Under the pieces are notes generated by a model. It ran no database searches, was not told where the DNA came from, and saw only the letters and a list, made by a program, of their open reading frames with translations. DNA of 64,000 bases, from the NCBI RefSeq assembly GCF_013364215.1, contig NZ_CP054923.1:4340001-4404000 (forward strand). Direction: 5' to 3'. Positions 1-8,581 of the stretch are shown piece after piece; within the stretch, counting starts at the first letter, position 1; each line of letters begins with the position of its first letter. The position numbers and the translations under genes were made by a program. Source of the DNA: Verrucosispora sp. NA02020 (GTDB taxonomy: Bacteria > Actinomycetota > Actinomycetes > Mycobacteriales > Micromonosporaceae).

Positions 1-88
1 CACCCGGGCGGGACACCAGCCGCGACGGCGGCTACGTGGCATGGCAACGTCGGCTGCGCACCGAGATCCCGATCCCGGAACGATCGGC

Positions 89-880
89 ATGAGCAGGCCA
101 CGGCACGTCTGCGCCATCCGGGACCCGATCCCCGCCTACCGGCAGGGCATCGCGCGGGAACTCGACAACGCCGGCTACGAGACGGCCGAGCCGGGCGACT
201 GCTACGCCTGGATCCGGCGGTTCCGCCGGGCGGCCCACCCGACCGAGTACCGCCTCGCCGTGCTGCTCTCCATCCGCAGTGACTCCGACGTCGACGTGCT
301 CTCTGCGCTCCGGGCGCACGACGAGCAGGTCGCGCTGCTCGCCCTGCTCGTGGACCCCACCGCCGACGACTACCGACGCGCGCTCGACGCCGGGGCATGG
401 GGTGTCGTCGACTACGCGGCGTCTCCGGACGAGATCGTGGCCGCACTGGAGGCGACGTGGGCCGGCGCCGTCCGGCTGCCCAGGGCGGTCGCCGTCGACC
501 TGCTCAGCCGACCCGCTCCGGCCGAGACGGACCTGTCGGTGGACGAGTCCGACGTGCTGCGTCTGGCGGCGCTGGCCAGCGGATGGAGCGTCGAACGGCT
601 CGCCAGCCACGAGAACTTCTCGACCCGGGCGATGTTCCGGCACCTGCAGGAGCTGTACCGCACACTCGGCGTGTCGAACCGGCACGAGGCCGTGGTGGTC
701 GCCGCCCGGCACGGCCTGCTCGACGGCTCCATGGAGGCCATGCGCCACCGTGCCGAGGACGAGGGTCGTCGTGGGTCCGGCGCCCGAAACGGCACCGCGA
801 CCAGGGCGGTGCTGGCCGACGCCCACCGTGCGGATCGGCAGCCGTCCGTCACCGTGTCGGCAGCTCCGAGCCGCCAGTGA
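89..880 (+). CDS. LuxR/GerE-type response-regulator-like transcription factor
   Basis: A protein of about 263 residues. Its N-terminal half resembles a receiver (ALLALLVDPTADDYRRALDAG, then a DEIVAAL helix). Its C-terminal half resembles a GerE/LuxR helix-turn-helix (VERLASHENFSTRAMFRHLQ, then LYRTLGVSNRHEAV). A tail rich in Arg, Ala and Gly follows. The usual conserved phospho-acceptor aspartate is not obvious, so it may act without a kinase; this is inference. An upstream ATG at 41 is possible, but the ATG at 89 has a better-placed GGAACG element. It runs toward the minus-strand deoxysugar genes, with only 6 nt between the two stop codons. The location suggests a pathway regulator for the left-hand cluster, but target and signal are unknown. 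Confidence 0.7.
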   Translation: MSRPRHVCAIRDPIPAYRQGIARELDNAGYETAEPGDCYAWIRRFRRAAHPTEYRLAVLLSIRSDSDVDVLSALRAHDEQVALLALLVDPTADDYRRALDAGAWGVVDYAASPDEIVAALEATWAGAVRLPRAVAVDLLSRPAPAETDLSVDESDVLRLAALASGWSVERLASHENFSTRAMFRHLQELYRTLGVSNRHEAVVVAARHGLLDGSMEAMRHRAEDEGRRGSGARNGTATRAVLADAHRADRQPSVTVSAAPSRQ

Positions 881-886
881 CGCGGG

Positions 887-2311
887 TCAGGCCGCGGTAC
901 GCGCGGCCGGTCGCGGTAGTGGGGTCGGCCCCGACCGCGACTCGCCCGCCACCGCGCCGACCAGGCACACCAGCGCGCTGCGCGCCTGCATGTTGACCTG
1001 GTGACTGTGCACCAGCATGGCGATCACCTCGCTGACCGGGCACCACCGGAAGCCCGCCGGTGCGTCGCGGTGGTCGACCAACGCGACGAGGTGCCGGCAG
1101 CGACTGTGCAGGAAGCGTCCGCCCTCGTCGGACAGGACCGCGTCGAACAGGACCGCCTCGGCCGGGCTGTCGAGCAGAAGGGCCAGCAGCTCCGCCTCCG
1201 CGCCGGACCGTGGCTTCTCGCCACCCGCGATCTGCACGGTCGGACCCAACTCGACGTCGTCGACGAGGCCGGGCTCGGGACATGCCTGCATGAGCAGGTG
1301 GAGCTCACCGCCACGGTCGGCGACGGCAAGGCCCACCACGCCCAGTCCGACCGGCCGGATCATCGGTTGGCACCACTGGTCGACCTCGCGTCCCGCCGCG
1401 TCGACGCTGACCGCGACGACCTCGAAGCCTGTGCCGTCCTCCCGGCGGAGCGCGTCGGCGCCGCGTCGCCAGCCCTGTAGGTCCGGCAGCGCGACGCGGA
1501 CGGAGACCGACGACTGCCGGGCGCGCTCGGCCGAGAGCCAGCGGGCCAGCGGCCGGACGTCGCACCGGGCGGCACCGGCCAGGGTTCGGGGCAGGACCGG
1601 CAGCCGCGCCCCGGACACGGCGAACTCGCCGGGCAGCGTCCACGGCGCACAGCCCAGGACGGCCCGGGTGTCGGCGTGCACGAGGTCGTCGTCATGCAGC
1701 AGCGCCAGCAGGTCGGCGAGGTCGATCCAGCGGAAACCCTCCTGCGGCGCGAACCGTGGGGTCCGGACGATCATCACGCGGTTGCGCTTGCGCCAGAACA
1801 CGCCACCGTGCTCGGACTGCCGCGAGTCGACGACGACGTCCGCCGTCGCCGGATCGAAAAGGTCCAGATACGGGACCGGTCGGCCACCGTGCACCCGTTC
1901 CCGGTTGCTCCGGGTCGCCTGCACGGTCGGCGACAGTTGGATGCCGTTGATGTTGCCGGGTTCGGCCTTCGCCTGGACGAGCGCCGCGTAGCCCCGGTCG
2001 GAGGGGGTCACCGCGATCGCCAACAGGCCGATCTCCGGCTGGTCGACCATCGGCTGCATCCACGAGTGGCGGCCGTCCTCGGTCCGCACCCGGTGCCCCC
2101 GCACGGCGAAGAACCGACCGCTGCCGTGGGTGAGAGCGGGCTCCTCGGCACCGGTGTTCCAGCCCGGAACCGCATCGAGTGGGAGTCGCGACGGCCGCGC
2201 GTACCGGACACCGCCCATCGCCTCACGCCAGTGTCGTATCTCGTCGAGCAGCGACGGGTCGGCACGCGACTCGACGAGATGCGACGGGGTGGCCACCCGG
2301 CGGTCAGTCAA
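887..2311 (-). CDS. NDP-hexose 2,3-dehydratase
   Basis: A 474-residue protein of the TylX3/EvaA/SpnO family. These enzymes remove the C2 hydroxyl of NDP-4-keto-6-deoxyglucose, the committed step to 2,6-dideoxy and 2,3,6-trideoxy sugars. The protein shows the internal duplication typical of the family: two copies of a block with a QPM motif (WMQPMVDQPEIGLLAI and WCQPMIRPVGLGVVGL), each followed by a Q(A)K/CPEPG.(I/V) segment. Length matches the family. The start is TTG at 2311, preceded by GGAGG with 6-nt spacing inside the end of the upstream C-methyltransferase gene; the two genes overlap by 8 nt, implying translational coupling. With the aminotransferase at 6027 it points to an amino-deoxysugar. 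Confidence 0.9.
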   Translation of the reverse strand: MTDRRVATPSHLVESRADPSLLDEIRHWREAMGGVRYARPSRLPLDAVPGWNTGAEEPALTHGSGRFFAVRGHRVRTEDGRHSWMQPMVDQPEIGLLAIAVTPSDRGYAALVQAKAEPGNINGIQLSPTVQATRSNRERVHGGRPVPYLDLFDPATADVVVDSRQSEHGGVFWRKRNRVMIVRTPRFAPQEGFRWIDLADLLALLHDDDLVHADTRAVLGCAPWTLPGEFAVSGARLPVLPRTLAGAARCDVRPLARWLSAERARQSSVSVRVALPDLQGWRRGADALRREDGTGFEVVAVSVDAAGREVDQWCQPMIRPVGLGVVGLAVADRGGELHLLMQACPEPGLVDDVELGPTVQIAGGEKPRSGAEAELLALLLDSPAEAVLFDAVLSDEGGRFLHSRCRHLVALVDHRDAPAGFRWCPVSEVIAMLVHSHQVNMQARSALVCLVGAVAGESRSGPTPLPRPAARTAA

Positions 2312-3512
2312 TCCGCACCTCCGGCACGTAACGGATCCACCGGCCGCCCCGCTCGACGAACTCCTGCTCCTTGGCGACGATCTCGTCGGCGTGGTTCCAG
2401 GCGAAGAGCAGGAAGGTGTCCGGGTAGTCGGCGAGGTCCTGCGGGAACGCCTCGACCGGGATGCCGGAACCGGGAGTCGTCCGGCCCTGTTTCTCCGGTG
2501 TGGTGTCGTAGACGACCGGTAGCAGTCCCGGCCCGATGTCGCAGTAGTTCAGCACGGTGGCGCTCTTCGCGGTGGCGGCGTATCCGGCGACGCTGCGGCC
2601 GGCCTGCTGCTCGTCCATGAGGACGTCCCGAAGTTGCTCGCGGCGGTCGGCGACGCCGGCCGCGAACGCCTGCAACCGGGACAGGTCGTGTGTGCCGGTG
2701 CGGTCCTCGGTAGCGATCAGCGCGCCGACGGCGGGCGTGGGGGTACGGCCGTCCCGGGCGAGCGTGTAGCGCACCTCGCCACCGTGGACGCCGAGGTGCT
2801 CGACGTCCACCAGCGTGAACCCGTGCAGCGCGGCGATACGCGCGACCGAGGTGGCGGAGAAGAGATAGAAGTGCTCGTCGTAGATCTGGTCGAACGAGCC
2901 GAGACGCAGCACGTCACCGAGGTAGGGATCCTCGAAGACCACCACACCGTCGTCGGCCAACACCGTCTCCAGGCCCGTGAAGACTCCGCGCAGGTCGGGG
3001 ATGTGGCACATGGTGTTCGCCGCGTAGACCACGTCGGCGGGGCCGAACTCGTCGCGTACCCGGGCGGCGGTGGTGGCGTCGAACCACTCCGCACGCGCGT
3101 TGACCCTGCGGGCCACTGCCTCGTCCACCATGTTCGCCGCCGGGTCGATGCCGAGGTGTCGGATGCCGCGTGCGGCGACCGTGGCGAGCATGGTGCCGTC
3201 GTTGCTGCCGATCTCGACCACGAAGGGATCCGGTGACTCCAGCCCGGCGACCAGGCGCTCGGCGGTCGCGGCGAAGTGCGACGCCATCCGCCTCGACGAC
3301 GAGGTGCGGAACGGGTACTCCTCGTGGAACATCCGCTCGACCGGAACCGGATCGGCGAGTTGGACGACGTGACAACCGTGGCAGACCACGGCCCTGAGAT
3401 GAAGCCAGAATTCGTCGGAGGGATCGTCGGGAATGCGGAATGCGTCGGACAGCGGTTGCCGGCCCAGATCCAGGAACTGCGTCACCGCGTCGCCACAGGC
3501 TCTGCAAGGCAT
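2304..3512 (-). CDS. NDP-sugar C-methyltransferase (TylC3/EvaC type)
   Basis: A 402-residue SAM-dependent methyltransferase with the three-part build of sugar C-methyltransferases. First comes an N-terminal zinc-ribbon (CRAC near residue 3 and CHGC near residue 44). Next is the Rossmann core with motif I (VVEIGSNDGTML, about residue 95). Last is a C-terminal Methyltransf_14-like domain (SVAGYAATAKSATVLNYC). Family members put a methyl group on C3 of NDP-4-keto-2,6-dideoxyhexoses, as in vancosamine, eremosamine and mycarose. It is the first gene of a minus-strand pair with the 2,3-dehydratase and is divergent from the gene at 3759. Assigning position C3 rests on family behaviour and the neighbours; no other evidence for the position is visible. 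Confidence 0.88.
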   Translation of the reverse strand: MPCRACGDAVTQFLDLGRQPLSDAFRIPDDPSDEFWLHLRAVVCHGCHVVQLADPVPVERMFHEEYPFRTSSSRRMASHFAATAERLVAGLESPDPFVVEIGSNDGTMLATVAARGIRHLGIDPAANMVDEAVARRVNARAEWFDATTAARVRDEFGPADVVYAANTMCHIPDLRGVFTGLETVLADDGVVVFEDPYLGDVLRLGSFDQIYDEHFYLFSATSVARIAALHGFTLVDVEHLGVHGGEVRYTLARDGRTPTPAVGALIATEDRTGTHDLSRLQAFAAGVADRREQLRDVLMDEQQAGRSVAGYAATAKSATVLNYCDIGPGLLPVVYDTTPEKQGRTTPGSGIPVEAFPQDLADYPDTFLLFAWNHADEIVAKEQEFVERGGRWIRYVPEVRID

Positions 3513-3565
3513 GTAGCGGATGCTAGGCGCTGACCGGCGGCTCAGCCTGGCGTCCGTCGTGGATC

Positions 3566-3647
3566 ACGCGGACCGCGTCGTGACCGTGTCGGTCCGCGTC
3601 ATGGGTGCGCCATCTTTTCTGGCGCGCCTGCCGGATCGACTGGCGCG
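3566..3647. promoter_or_regulatory. Operator-like repeats in a divergent intergenic region
   Basis: The 246-bp gap between the C-methyltransferase and the gene at 3759 contains several ordered repeats. ACGCGGACC (3566-3574) and GGTCCGCGT (3591-3599) form a perfect 9-bp inverted repeat with 16 nt between. GCGCCA (3607-3612) and TGGCGC (3620-3625) form a second inverted repeat. CTGGCGCG occurs twice directly, at 3619-3626 and 3640-3647, 21 bp apart or about two helical turns. The position suits control of both divergent transcripts; the regulator is unknown. Confidence 0.45.
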
Positions 3648-3758
3648 ATTCACCGGTGCCCGATTCCGCGATGCGCTCCTAGGGTTGCGATTACGAGCAA
3701 TCCTCCGGCCAGAGGCGCAGCAACACCGTCAAGACAACTCGCACGAAAGGGCAAAGAG

Positions 3759-4442
3759 ATGATCAAGATCGGTGACATGCTTCTCGAAGAGCTCGACCGC
3801 GACCTCCCCAGCGAGATCGCCGACCCGGCCGCCGCCCTTCGGGGCCGCGCCGGACAGGTGCTCGAGGTGATGACGCCTCGGCGCACCTTCGCCGACGGCA
3901 GCCGCGGCTACCACGCGATCGCGCAGACCACGATCGAGGTCGTCGCCGGCAAGGACCCCAACGACACGACGATGCCGCGGGAGCGCTTCGAGTTCCCGGA
4001 GTCGCACTGCGTCATCCAGCTCCACGACCCGGTGCTCACGCTCAACGGCGCCCTCCGGCTGGACCTCGAGATCAAGTCCTACCGGGCCGAGGCGACCAGT
4101 CAGATCCTGTTCCCCGGGCAGAAGGTGGCTCTCGGCGTCGGGCGGTCGTTCGACGTCAACCTGCCGCCGTCGGTCGGCCGCCTGGAGATCCCGCTCGGGA
4201 TCGACTTCGCCGCCGGTGAGACGGTGCGCAGCCACCAGATGATCTTCCTGGCCGTCGAGACGCCGATGGGTACGCTGCACAACCCGGACGCGGCGCACAT
4301 GTTCGCGACGGTCAACAAGGTCCCGCCGATCGGCTTCTCCTACTTCCAGGAGGGCCTCGTCCCGATGGCGAACGCCGACAACGAGGTCGTCGCCATCAAG
4401 GTGTTCACCGAGACCGCCCTGCGCCGGGTGGTCACGGACTGA
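3759..4442 (+). CDS. Unrecognised 227-residue protein in the deoxysugar region
   Basis: I do not recognise this family with confidence. The 227-residue protein has no signal peptide or membrane segment. It looks like an all-beta soluble protein: alternating hydrophobic strands such as HCVIQLHDPVLTLNGALRLD and VGRLEIPLGIDF, with few helices after the first 35 residues. It ends in VAIKVFTETALRRVVTD. The ATG at 3759 follows GAAAGGG at 3745-3751. The gene stands alone, is divergent from the sugar C-methyltransferase, and is closed by a strong hairpin at 4467-4498. Its place between sugar genes suggests a role in the left-hand cluster, but no catalytic motif can be pointed to. Possibilities include a lipocalin-like or binding protein; all are guesses. 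Confidence 0.75.
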   Translation: MIKIGDMLLEELDRDLPSEIADPAAALRGRAGQVLEVMTPRRTFADGSRGYHAIAQTTIEVVAGKDPNDTTMPRERFEFPESHCVIQLHDPVLTLNGALRLDLEIKSYRAEATSQILFPGQKVALGVGRSFDVNLPPSVGRLEIPLGIDFAAGETVRSHQMIFLAVETPMGTLHNPDAAHMFATVNKVPPIGFSYFQEGLVPMANADNEVVAIKVFTETALRRVVTD

Positions 4443-4466
4443 CCCGTCGCCGGGCAGTTCGCTCGA

Positions 4467-4498
4467 CGCCGCCGCACCCGCCCTCGGGTGTGGCGGCG
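4467..4498 (+). terminator. Hairpin terminator
   Basis: A 14-bp stem with one mismatch (4467-4480 against 4485-4498) and a CCCT loop lies 25 nt after the stop of the gene at 3759. No T-run follows, as is usual in actinomycetes. Confidence 0.6.
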
Positions 4499-4540
4499 CT
4501 CGCGGTCGGCTGCTGCGGGGGGCAGGTCCGACCGCTCCGA

Positions 4541-4556
4541 ACACTGTCGACAGTGT
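4541..4556. promoter_or_regulatory. 16-bp perfect palindrome, candidate operator
   Basis: ACACTGTCGACAGTGT is a perfect 16-bp palindrome about 140 bp upstream of the VOC gene at 4697. It lies after the terminator at 4467-4498. The size and symmetry fit a dimeric repressor site, but no cognate regulator can be named. Confidence 0.4.
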
Positions 4557-4696
4557 GGCCTGACCGAGGTGGTGACCCTCGACTTTGCCGCTCGGCGACA
4601 GACCGAAATGTATGAAACGCTGCTATCGTACGCCTTCGCCCACCGCCTTGCGCGGTGCAGCAACTGACGAGCAACCAACTGAAGGGACAGCCCAAC

Positions 4697-5062
4697 GTGC
4701 CGAACCTGAAGAGTGTCACGGCGGTTCTGCCCGTCTCCGACCACGCCGCTGCCGTTGCCTGGTACAAGCAGTGGATCGGGCGCGGCCCCGACGTCGAGCC
4801 CCAGGAGGGCGTGGCGGAGTGGCAGATCGCGGAGAACGCCTGGATCCAGGTCTCGCTGGACCCGGAGACAACCGGCCGGACCAACATCGTCATCGGCGTG
4901 GACGACATCGACGCCCATGTCGCCAGCCTCGCGAGCGCGGGTGTGACCGCCGGTGAGATTCAGGACTTCGACTTCATCAAGCTGACCGAGATCGTCGACC
5001 CGGCCGGCAACAAGGTCAACTTCGTGTGGGAGAACCCGAAGTACGAGCCGCCGGCGGAGTAG
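4697..5062 (+). CDS. VOC-fold (glyoxalase/bleomycin-resistance) protein
   Basis: A 121-residue single-chain VOC protein. It contains the usual paired beta-alpha-beta-beta-beta units: SVTAVLPVSDHAAAVAWYKQ at the start and FDFIKLTEIVDPAGNKVNF at the end. The family covers glyoxalases, dioxygenases, isomerases and antibiotic-binding proteins, so the reaction cannot be set from sequence. The chosen GTG at 4697 has GAAGGGACA just upstream; a longer reading from 4655 would lack a ribosome site. It lies between two intergenic zones with strong palindromes. In polyketide clusters such proteins can act as tailoring enzymes or resistance proteins; either fits here. Confidence 0.75.
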   Translation: MPNLKSVTAVLPVSDHAAAVAWYKQWIGRGPDVEPQEGVAEWQIAENAWIQVSLDPETTGRTNIVIGVDDIDAHVASLASAGVTAGEIQDFDFIKLTEIVDPAGNKVNFVWENPKYEPPAE

Positions 5063-5074
5063 GACCGCAGCACG

Positions 5075-5120
5075 ACACCCGTCGACGGGTGTGGATGGCG
5101 GCCGGACGTCGAGTCCGGCC
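5075..5120 (+). terminator. Tandem hairpins after the VOC gene
   Basis: Two perfect hairpins follow one another. ACACCCG-TCGA-CGGGTGT occupies 5075-5092, an 18-nt palindrome. GGCCGGAC (5100-5107) pairs with GTCCGGCC (5113-5120) around the loop GTCGA. They begin 13 nt after the VOC stop codon, so a terminator role is likely. Confidence 0.55.
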
Positions 5121-5133
5121 GTTCGACCAGGTC

Positions 5134-5179
5134 GGGGCACCTGGAATCGATCGCGTCAGGGATCGGTTCCGGGTGCCCC
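5134..5179 (+). other. Long hairpin in the leader of the methyltransferase gene
   Basis: Positions 5134-5152 pair with 5161-5179: 19 bp with no gaps, the only two non-canonical pairs being G-U in the plus-strand RNA, and an 8-nt loop GCGTCAGG. It is the third hairpin in a row and lies about 100 nt before the methyltransferase start at 5283. It could be a further terminator, an attenuator or a structured leader; the sequence does not decide which. Confidence 0.5.
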
Positions 5180-5282
5180 GCGTCGCCTTCGGGGACCCGA
5201 TCCCACCACTTGTGACGGGTCCGTGGGGTGTGTTGATGTGTCACGGGGCTGACCGTTGCCCCCTTGGATGGCAGGAGCCGAC

Positions 5283-5999
5283 ATGGCAGCAGAAACGTAC
5301 GGAGAGGGCTACGCCGAACTCTTCGACTTCGTCTACGGCGCCGAGGCGCCCGACCCGATGGTGGCGACCCTCGCCGACCTGGCCGAGGGCGGCCCCGTCC
5401 TCGAACTGGGCGTCGGCACCGGTCGGGTCGCCATCCCCCTCGCCGCTCGCGGGCTCAGCGTGACCGGGGTGGACAGCTCGGCGGCGATGCTGAAGACCCT
5501 GGCCGGCAAGCCCGGCGGCGACATGGTGCAGACCGCGCTCAGCGAACTGCCGCAGATCGCGGCGGACGGGCGCTACCGGCTCGTCACGTGCCTCGACAAC
5601 ACCTTCCTGCTCCTGACCACACAGGATGCCCAGACGGAGTGTGTGCGCAACGCCGCCGAACTCCTCACCGACGACGGCGTGCTGGTGTTCGAGACCTTCG
5701 CCCGAGCACCCGGCGACTTCGGGGTGATGCCCGCGCACATGGGCGAGAACGCCACCGTGCTCTGGGCCTACCAGGTCGACCCGTTGTCGCAGCAGTTCCA
5801 CATCCGCGAGATCATCTACGGCAAGGACCTGATGCACGTCGTGCCCTTCGACGGTCGCGGGGTCAGCCCGGCCGAGCTCGACCTGATGGCACGGCTGGCC
5901 GGGCTGCGGCTGCGTGAGCGCTGGTGCGACTGGGAGCGCAGCCCGGTCGAGTCGGACAGCCCGCTCGTCATCTCGGTCTTCGAGCGCGCCGACCGCTGA
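5283..5999 (+). CDS. SAM-dependent methyltransferase, class I
   Basis: A 238-residue methyltransferase. SAM-binding motif I is VLELGVGTGRVAIPLA (about residues 40-55), followed by VTGVDSSAAML for the acidic ribose-binding loop. The ATG at 5283 has AGGAG 5 nt upstream; the TTG at 5256 and ATG at 5268 are worse placed. The layout resembles the small N,N-dimethyltransferases of amino sugars (DesVI/TylM1), which would suit the neighbouring sugar aminotransferase. That is inference: O- or C-methylation of an aglycone is equally possible. It is convergent with the aminotransferase gene and shares a bidirectional hairpin with it. Confidence 0.8.
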   Translation: MAAETYGEGYAELFDFVYGAEAPDPMVATLADLAEGGPVLELGVGTGRVAIPLAARGLSVTGVDSSAAMLKTLAGKPGGDMVQTALSELPQIAADGRYRLVTCLDNTFLLLTTQDAQTECVRNAAELLTDDGVLVFETFARAPGDFGVMPAHMGENATVLWAYQVDPLSQQFHIREIIYGKDLMHVVPFDGRGVSPAELDLMARLAGLRLRERWCDWERSPVESDSPLVISVFERADR

Positions 6000-6029
6000 G
6001 CCGACCCCGCACGAGCGGGTGGCGGCTCA
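5997..6029. terminator. Bidirectional terminator between convergent genes
   Basis: TGAGCCG (5997-6003) pairs with CGGCTCA (6023-6029), and inside it CCCGC (6006-6010) pairs with GCGGG (6015-6019). The outer arms contain the stop codons of both convergent genes. Confidence 0.55.
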
Positions 6030-7136
6030 CAGCCGGGACAGGACGGCGCTCAGCTCGTCGATCACACGGGCCTGGTCCGACGCCGCCAGCGTCGGATACA
6101 TCGGCAACGAGAAGACCTCGTCGGCCAGCCGTTCGGTGACCGGCAGCGAGCCGACCCCCTGCCCCAGGTGCGCGAAGCCACTCATGGTGTGCACCGGCCA
6201 CGGATAGCTGACGTTCAGCGTGATCCCGGCGTCCTTCATCTGTCGGATGATCTCGTCGCGGGCGGGGTGCCGCACGACGTACAGGTAGTAGACGTGCTCG
6301 TTGCCGGGCACCACGGTCGGTAGGCCGAGGTCCGTGTCGGCGAACGCCTCGGCGTAGGTGGCCGCGATCGCGCGCCGGGCCGAGACGTACTGCTCCAACC
6401 GCGCGAGCTTGCGGAGCAGGATCTCGGCCTGCACCTCGTCGAGGCGGGCGTTGAACCCGGGCGTCTCGACGACGTAGTAGCGCTCCGCCATGCCGTAGTA
6501 CCGCAGCCTTCGCAGGGTCGCGTCCAGCTGGTCGTCGTCGACGACCACGGCGCCCCCGTCCCCGTAGGCACCGAGCACCTTGGTCGGATAGAACGAGAAC
6601 GCCGCCGCGTCACCGAACGACCCGACGATCCGGCCGTCCTGACGGGCCCCGTGGGCCTGGGCGCAGTCCTCCAGGACGCTCAGCCCGAAGTCCTGGGCGA
6701 CCTGGCGCACCGCCCGCATGTCGACCGCCTGCCCGTACAGGTGCACCGGGAGGATGCACCGCGTACGTTCGGTGACGGCGGCGGCCAGTTGTCCGACGTC
6801 CATCAGTTGCGTGTCGTGCCGTACGTCGACGAAGGTCGCAGTCGCACCGACGGCGTCGATCGCGACGACCGTGGGGGCGGCCGTGTTCGACACGGTGATC
6901 ACCTCGTCGCCCGGCCCGACGCCGAGACCGCGCAGCGCCAGCACCAGCGCGTTCGTGCCGTTGTCGACGCCGACGCAGTGACTCCGCTGATTCTTCGCGG
7001 CGAACGCCGTCTCGAAGGACCGCACGCTCGCCCCGAGCACCAGTTGACCCGATCTGAACACCTTGTCGACAGCTTCGAGCAGCTCGTCGCGTTCCGCCTC
7101 GTACTCGGTGAGGTAGCTCCACACGTTGATGCTCAT
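6027..7136 (-). CDS. DegT/DnrJ/EryC1-type sugar aminotransferase
   Basis: A 369-residue PLP-dependent transaminase of the family that aminates NDP-ketosugars. It shows the substrate/cofactor motifs of the family: [21 protein letters not shown], the DCAQAHGA segment that binds PLP, and the Schiff-base lysine in [15 protein letters not shown] (about residue 190). The ATG at 7136 opens MSINVWSYL; the longer upstream reading has no family similarity. With the 2,3-dehydratase and C-methyltransferase it completes three of the five EvaA-E activities for epivancosamine-type sugars. The epimerase and 4-ketoreductase would have to lie left of the window. C3 amination is inferred from this set. Confidence 0.9.
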   Translation of the reverse strand: MSINVWSYLTEYEAERDELLEAVDKVFRSGQLVLGASVRSFETAFAAKNQRSHCVGVDNGTNALVLALRGLGVGPGDEVITVSNTAAPTVVAIDAVGATATFVDVRHDTQLMDVGQLAAAVTERTRCILPVHLYGQAVDMRAVRQVAQDFGLSVLEDCAQAHGARQDGRIVGSFGDAAAFSFYPTKVLGAYGDGGAVVVDDDQLDATLRRLRYYGMAERYYVVETPGFNARLDEVQAEILLRKLARLEQYVSARRAIAATYAEAFADTDLGLPTVVPGNEHVYYLYVVRHPARDEIIRQMKDAGITLNVSYPWPVHTMSGFAHLGQGVGSLPVTERLADEVFSLPMYPTLAASDQARVIDELSAVLSRL

Positions 7137-7291
7137 ACCCGACAAGGCTAGTGCGGCGACCGGCCCAGGTGCGCGCTGACGGACACGCATCCGTAACGAA
7201 TGTGCCCTGGTCGACGCTCTCCAGCGGTGAGGACAAGATTCGATCATGCCGTACGTCGGAACCGACGCGACGGCGTGGGAGAGGGGGTGCG

Positions 7292-8521
7292 GTGCGGGGC
7301 GAGTTGCAGCGCATCGTGGACGCGGTCGCCGCCCACGTCGGCCGTCCCGCACTGATCGAGGACCGGCGGCAACGCGTCGTCGTCTACAGCGAGCAGACCG
7401 GGCTGATGGACGAGGTCCGTCGGGCGTCGATCCTGCGGCGGCAGACCGCCCCGGAGGTCATCGCCTGGCTGCGCGGTCTCGGCATCGCCGACGCCCGCCT
7501 GGCGGTACGCACACCGGCCAGCCCGGAACTGGACCTGCTCCCCCGGCTCTGTGTGCCGGTGCGCCACCACGACCTGCTGCTCGGGTTCGTCTGGTTCATC
7601 GATCCCGACGGCACCATGACCGAGGTCGACCTGGCCGCCACCGGCCTGCTCAGGGAACTGTCGCTGGCGCTGTACCGGGAGAACCTGCTCGGTGAGCTGG
7701 CCGCGCAGAGTGAGACCGAGGCGGCCCGGACCCTGCTGGCCGACAGCCCCGGCAGCCGCGACCAGGCGGTGCGGGCGCTGCTGGAAGCCGGGATGATCCA
7801 CGCCGACGGTCCCCGGACCGCCCTGGTCGCCCGGCTCGTCGCCCCCGAGGAGCGGCAGCCGGACGAGCGGGCCCGGATCGCGCTGGAACAGTCGCTGGTG
7901 GCCGCGCGACGCCGGGCCGGTACGCGGGAGGCGCTGCACCTGGTCCGGCACGACCACGGGGTGCTGCTGCTGCCCGCCGAACCCGCCGCCGGCCGGCCGA
8001 CGCCGGAGGTGGCCGCCCGGCACCTCGACGACGACCTGCAGCAGGTGACCCGCAGTCTGGGTTCCGTGGAACGGACCGTGGTCGGGGTCGGCCGCACCAG
8101 GCCACGGTTGGCCGACGTCGTCGAGTCGTACGTGGAGGCGCTGCACGCCGCGCGGGTCGGCGCGCGACTGCCGGCGTTGGGCCGCGTCGTCGCCTGGTCC
8201 GGCCTGGGTGTCTTCCGGGTGCTGGCCCGGCTCGGCGAGCAACACCTCACGGTGGCCGACGTGCACCCGGGGCTGGCCCGGCTGGTGTCCACGCCGGGCC
8301 ACCGCACGCTGCTGACCACTCTGGAGCGCTACCTGGACCGGGCCGGCAACGCCCACGCCACCGCCGCCGACCTGCGGCTGCACCGGACCACGCTCTACTA
8401 CCGGTTGCAGCGGATCGAGGAGTTGGCCGGCACCGACCTCAAGGACGGCAGCGAGCGACTCTGCCTGCACCTGGCCCTGAAACTGGCCCGGTTGGCGGAG
8501 CGGCACAGCGGCGAGGAGTGA
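7292..8521 (+). CDS. PucR/CdaR-type transcriptional regulator
   Basis: A 409-residue regulator. The N-terminal part is a GAF-like sensory region ([16 protein letters not shown], about residues 18-33). The middle is the GGDEF-like PucR region. The C-terminus is the PucR helix-turn-helix ([20 protein letters not shown], then [14 protein letters not shown]). The chosen start is GTG at 7292, preceded by GAGAGGGGG; the reading from 7151 adds residues without a ribosome site. Family members sense small metabolites, often purines or amino acids. It converges on pdxY, whose stop lies 60 nt downstream. Its target is unknown, though self-regulation and control of a nearby operon are common in the family. 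Confidence 0.8.
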   Translation: MRGELQRIVDAVAAHVGRPALIEDRRQRVVVYSEQTGLMDEVRRASILRRQTAPEVIAWLRGLGIADARLAVRTPASPELDLLPRLCVPVRHHDLLLGFVWFIDPDGTMTEVDLAATGLLRELSLALYRENLLGELAAQSETEAARTLLADSPGSRDQAVRALLEAGMIHADGPRTALVARLVAPEERQPDERARIALEQSLVAARRRAGTREALHLVRHDHGVLLLPAEPAAGRPTPEVAARHLDDDLQQVTRSLGSVERTVVGVGRTRPRLADVVESYVEALHAARVGARLPALGRVVAWSGLGVFRVLARLGEQHLTVADVHPGLARLVSTPGHRTLLTTLERYLDRAGNAHATAADLRLHRTTLYYRLQRIEELAGTDLKDGSERLCLHLALKLARLAERHSGEE

Positions 8522-8581
8522 CGGTCGACCGACCGGAGGTGACCTCGCCACGTGCCGTGGAGGTGGCCTCCGCTGCTCCGG

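Noticed and set aside
41..88. Longer N-terminus for the LuxR-like protein from ATG at 41
   Set aside because: No ribosome-binding element precedes it and the added residues are low complexity; the ATG at 89 is better supported though not certain.
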